Assembly (NCBI RefSeq): GCF_030848945.1
Contig: NZ_JANHAX010000006.1
Coordinates: forward strand, 124,001-188,000
DNA: 64,000 nt
DNA from: Marimonas arenosa
GTDB lineage: Bacteria; Pseudomonadota; Alphaproteobacteria; Rhodobacterales; Rhodobacteraceae
Reading direction: 5' to 3'
The notes under the pieces were generated by a model, which saw nothing but the letters and a program-made list of their open reading frames with translations, was not told the DNA's origin and searched no databases. This document shows positions 61,366 to 64,000 of the stretch, one piece after another. Both the position numbers and the translations under genes were made by a program. Position 1 is the first letter of the stretch, and each line of letters begins with the position of its first letter.

Positions 61366-62682
61366 TCAGATCGTCAGCGTGCGGTAGTCCCTCGCGACCC
61401 ACTCCGCCGAGAACCGGTCGCCGTGTTCGCTTTCCCAATTGCCGATCTTCGCCTCGACCTCTTCGAAATTGCGGCGCTTCGCGCTTTGCGTCGGCAGCTT
61501 GTCGGCCCGCGTGCTGAACCAGAACTTGAACCGCCTGTCCTCGGCCTCGGGCGCCAGGGCGCGTCGCGATGCCGGACCGATCCGTGATTTGAAGACGATG
61601 TCCAGCACCTCCGGTTCCGGGTTGCCGTGACTGCCGTCGCCACAGAACACGTAGTGATCGGCCGAGACCTTGCGTGCGAAGTCCCGGTCCATGTTGTGCT
61701 CCGACCCGTGGTGCTGGATCTTGAGCACATCGACATGCAGATGGCCGTTGTCGAGGAACCCGGCCGCGTCGAGCCCATCCAGGATTTTGTCCTGCTGGCC
61801 GTCGCCGGTGAGAAGCAGTTTCTTGTCATCCTCCTCGACCATGAACATCAGCGACGCGACGTTGGGTACCGTCACCCCCTCGAAATCCTTGACCCCGTTC
61901 CAGTTCCTGAGATCGAAGGGCGATCCAACGAATTGACCGGCAGCAAACGCCTCGACCCGTTTCTTCATCTCCGCCCGCACCTTGGCGACGCTGTTCTTCT
62001 CGGGATCGTTCAACCAGTTGTTCCAGCCCTGGCGCAGATCGTCGAGCTCTCTCTCGGTGGGGCCGATGATGGTGAACTTGAGATCGCCGACGTGGAAGGA
62101 TTGCGGCTGGTCGCGGAAATACAGCAGCTTAGCCGGTCCGGCTGAACCGGGAAACTCATTGACCACGACGTCCAGAAGGTCAGGCTTGCAAATCCGCGAC
62201 ACCTTCAGCGCCTCGGGAATGGAATTGGCGATGTTCTCGGCATCATGGGCCATGTCGACCAGATCTGGCACTGCCGATCCGTACAGGACCGGTACCGACG
62301 CCGCCAGCAGGTCGCCGATCGGGCCGGCATTGTCGCCAACCTGGTCGCGGAAGGAATTGTGCCACAGCCCGCCGATCGCCGCCGGGCGCGGGAAATCGGG
62401 TTCCCGCACGCTGGACACGCCGTTCTGCTGGTGGTGATCGAAGACTTTCCAATCCAGCGCATCGTTCAGAAGCTGGAGCACGCCGGAAATGTGGTCCTGA
62501 TCGATGTGGCTGACATAGACATAATCCAGACGCCCCCCGTCGCCGATCAGATCCGGCAACAGGTGGCGGGCATGGGCGCGATAGGCCCGCGCCATGCCGC
62601 CATCGCACAGCACATTCTTGCCGTCACGGCTTTGCAGCAACAAGCAGTCGCCCTTGTCAGACTGGAAGATTCTGAGTTTCAT
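61366..62682 (-). CDS. Metallo-beta-lactamase-fold protein (ComEC-like)
   Basis: A 438-residue MBL-fold hydrolase. The metal motif reads SHIDQDHISG, an H-x-D-x-D-H form seen in ComEC-type and other nuclease-like MBLs. Other landmarks: an early Asp in LCDGGMARAYRAH, GDGQQDK (metal Asp), and KIQHHGSEHN with the late His. No membrane helices are present, so it is cytoplasmic. It starts 10 bases after the S8 protease stop and is presumably co-transcribed with it. The substrate could be a nucleic acid or a small phosphate/lactone compound. Confidence 0.85.
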   Translation of the reverse strand: MKLRIFQSDKGDCLLLQSRDGKNVLCDGGMARAYRAHARHLLPDLIGDGGRLDYVYVSHIDQDHISGVLQLLNDALDWKVFDHHQQNGVSSVREPDFPRPAAIGGLWHNSFRDQVGDNAGPIGDLLAASVPVLYGSAVPDLVDMAHDAENIANSIPEALKVSRICKPDLLDVVVNEFPGSAGPAKLLYFRDQPQSFHVGDLKFTIIGPTERELDDLRQGWNNWLNDPEKNSVAKVRAEMKKRVEAFAAGQFVGSPFDLRNWNGVKDFEGVTVPNVASLMFMVEEDDKKLLLTGDGQQDKILDGLDAAGFLDNGHLHVDVLKIQHHGSEHNMDRDFARKVSADHYVFCGDGSHGNPEPEVLDIVFKSRIGPASRRALAPEAEDRRFKFWFSTRADKLPTQSAKRRNFEEVEAKIGNWESEHGDRFSAEWVARDYRTLTI

Positions 62683-62692
62683 GCCGCCCTCA

Positions 62693-64000
62693 TCACGCGT
62701 TCAAATCGCGGCGGTTCGAGAACGACGCCGCCTCCTGGATCGCTGTTTCCGGGTCGATCCGGCCGAACCCCGCGTCGTTGACCCAGTCATAGGTGCCTCC
62801 CGGCAACGGCCGCGAAGTCCTCTGGAGAATCCCGAGGCATTGCGCAGCATTGAGCCCGGGATTGGCGTTCAGCATCAGCCCGATCACCCCCGCGACATAC
62901 GGGCTCGCCATGCTGGTGCCCGACTTCGCGGTCCACAACGCGTCCCTCGAGTCAAAGCCGTTCGCCGCCAGGATCTTCGAGCCCGGCGCCGCAATGTCGG
63001 GTTTGAAACGCCCGTCCCGCGTCGGCCCCTGGCTCGAGGTGATGTTCATGCGGTTGCTTGCAGCATCGTAGTTTGACACTGCCACCGCGTTATTGCCGCA
63101 GGCCAGTGACGAGATGGAATGCGAATCCACGTTCGAAGCCTCCGTGAAGAAGGACGGAAACCGCCAGAACTGCATCCCCCCGAACGCGCCGAGATTGCGC
63201 GGATCATCACGTTCGATCCAACAGTGAAAACGGCCATTGCGGATGTCCACGCCGCGCAGGCGGACACGCCAGACCCCGGCGCGGATACCGCGGAACTGGC
63301 CCGGCGTCAGGTTGGGCGACAAGTAGATCGAAATGTAATTCGCGCCGTTCGCCGGATGATAGAGCTCGTTATAGATCGACACCGTGGTGCCGTCGCTGAG
63401 GCGTTCGTTTTCGAAATACTCCTGAGGCGCCGCGCGCAGCCAGGTGGTGTCGCCCGGCGGCAGCACTTCGACCTCGAACCGGTCCTGCGGACTGTACCAG
63501 ATCTCCAGCTCGTTTTCCGAGATGTCGGCGATGCCGTTCCCGACCACGACCCATTCGATCTCGGTATCGAGACCGCGCGCCGGAATCCGCCCGCTGGTAT
63601 GGATCCGCCCCATGATAAATCCGAAATCCTCGGGTCCGGTCGAGTCCTGCTGGCCGGCATTGCCAGCGGCGAAACAGACCGACCGCCCGGGCACCGTCAA
63701 CGCCGAGTCGATCCAGCGCGTCACCCCGCTCGACCCGTCATGCGCCCCGCCATTTGTGCCGAGGCTCACATTGATGGTGATCGGCTTGCCGATCTCGTTA
63801 GCGGTGGCGATCAGGTATTCGATGGCATCGATGATCCGGCTGCTGTCCGAGAAGGTAAAGGCGCGCCGCTCACGGTCTTCTTCGGGAAGCGGCACGTCGA
63901 CCAGCACGGCGATGATCTCGGCCTCGGGGCAGACACCCTCGTTTCCGGCGGCGATGCTGGCGACATGGGTGGCGTGCGATCCAGGGCTGCGCTGCGACTG
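62693..64000 (-). CDS. Subtilisin-like serine protease (S8), N terminus beyond the window
   Basis: 435 residues are visible before the right edge. Numbering from the edge, the catalytic His is His9 in GSHATHVASIAAGNEG (canonical HGTHVAG), the oxyanion Asn is in CFAAGNAG, and the Ser is at 363 in SGTSMASPYVAG. The catalytic Asp lies off the window. Between the His and Ser regions is a large insert (about 150-290), beta-rich and unusual for S8 enzymes. The gene is transcribed together with the MBL-fold gene. No signal peptide can be judged. Confidence 0.88.
   Translation of the reverse strand, partial: QSQRSPGSHATHVASIAAGNEGVCPEAEIIAVLVDVPLPEEDRERRAFTFSDSSRIIDAIEYLIATANEIGKPITINVSLGTNGGAHDGSSGVTRWIDSALTVPGRSVCFAAGNAGQQDSTGPEDFGFIMGRIHTSGRIPARGLDTEIEWVVVGNGIADISENELEIWYSPQDRFEVEVLPPGDTTWLRAAPQEYFENERLSDGTTVSIYNELYHPANGANYISIYLSPNLTPGQFRGIRAGVWRVRLRGVDIRNGRFHCWIERDDPRNLGAFGGMQFWRFPSFFTEASNVDSHSISSLACGNNAVAVSNYDAASNRMNITSSQGPTRDGRFKPDIAAPGSKILAANGFDSRDALWTAKSGTSMASPYVAGVIGLMLNANPGLNAAQCLGILQRTSRPLPGGTYDWVNDAGFGRIDPETAIQEAASFSNRRDLNA

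Overview
The window looks like the chromosome (or a large replicon) of a Rhodobacterales/Roseobacter-type alphaproteobacterium. The protein families are characteristic of that group, coding density is high, the DNA is GC-rich, and the combination of complete nir and nor denitrification clusters with ectoine synthesis points to a salt-adapted facultative denitrifier. No rRNA, tRNA, CRISPR array or prophage was seen.

Layout. 1-1.5 kb: a DUF982 protein, a cold-shock protein and an IS3 transposase scrap. 1.5-8.2 kb: a catabolic locus read leftward (tripartite tricarboxylate transporter tctC-tctB-tctA, aldehyde dehydrogenase, Tm-1-like protein), with a divergent IclR regulator behind strong dyads. 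8.2-14.2 kb: a class III aminotransferase, then a leftward P450 / glutamine-synthetase-like / [2Fe-2S] ferredoxin operon, with a divergent GATase and a GntR regulator. I read this as a gamma-glutamylated-amine oxidation pathway. 14.6-19.1 kb: the ectoine operon ectA-ectB-ectC-ask with divergent MarR-type ectR, flanked by IS3 remnants and a truncated LysR gene.

20.7-41 kb: a continuous denitrification island. The leftward nirS-E-C-F-DL-G-H-J-N operon makes cytochrome cd1 nitrite reductase and heme d1. It ends in a CbiX-like gene that has lost its usual histidines and in a small membrane protein. The divergent nirI-nnrS-nirX genes are followed by norC-B-Q-D-E-F and a convergent Dnr/Nnr-type Crp/Fnr regulator. 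Matching TTGAC-N4-GTTAA boxes lie between nirS and nirI and upstream of norC. Together the genes reduce nitrite to N2O via NO; nosZ is not in the window.

41-46.3 kb: an ankyrin/serine-hydrolase fusion behind an FNR-like box, then selD (fused to an NADH-dehydrogenase-like flavoprotein) and mnmH/selU for 2-selenouridine tRNA modification. 46.9-53.7 kb: a polysaccharide deacetylase and TetR regulator, divergent from a NitT/TauT-type ABC transporter, two SDRs and a ureohydrolase (probable guanidino-compound use). 54-60.2 kb: a three-domain GH18-like/deacetylase/GT2 protein with a structured leader, plus a DUF3131 protein (probable exopolysaccharide synthesis). 60.3-64 kb: a lipoprotein, a metallo-beta-lactamase-fold protein and a subtilisin-like protease that runs off the right edge. 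The last two are the best conflict/defence candidate.
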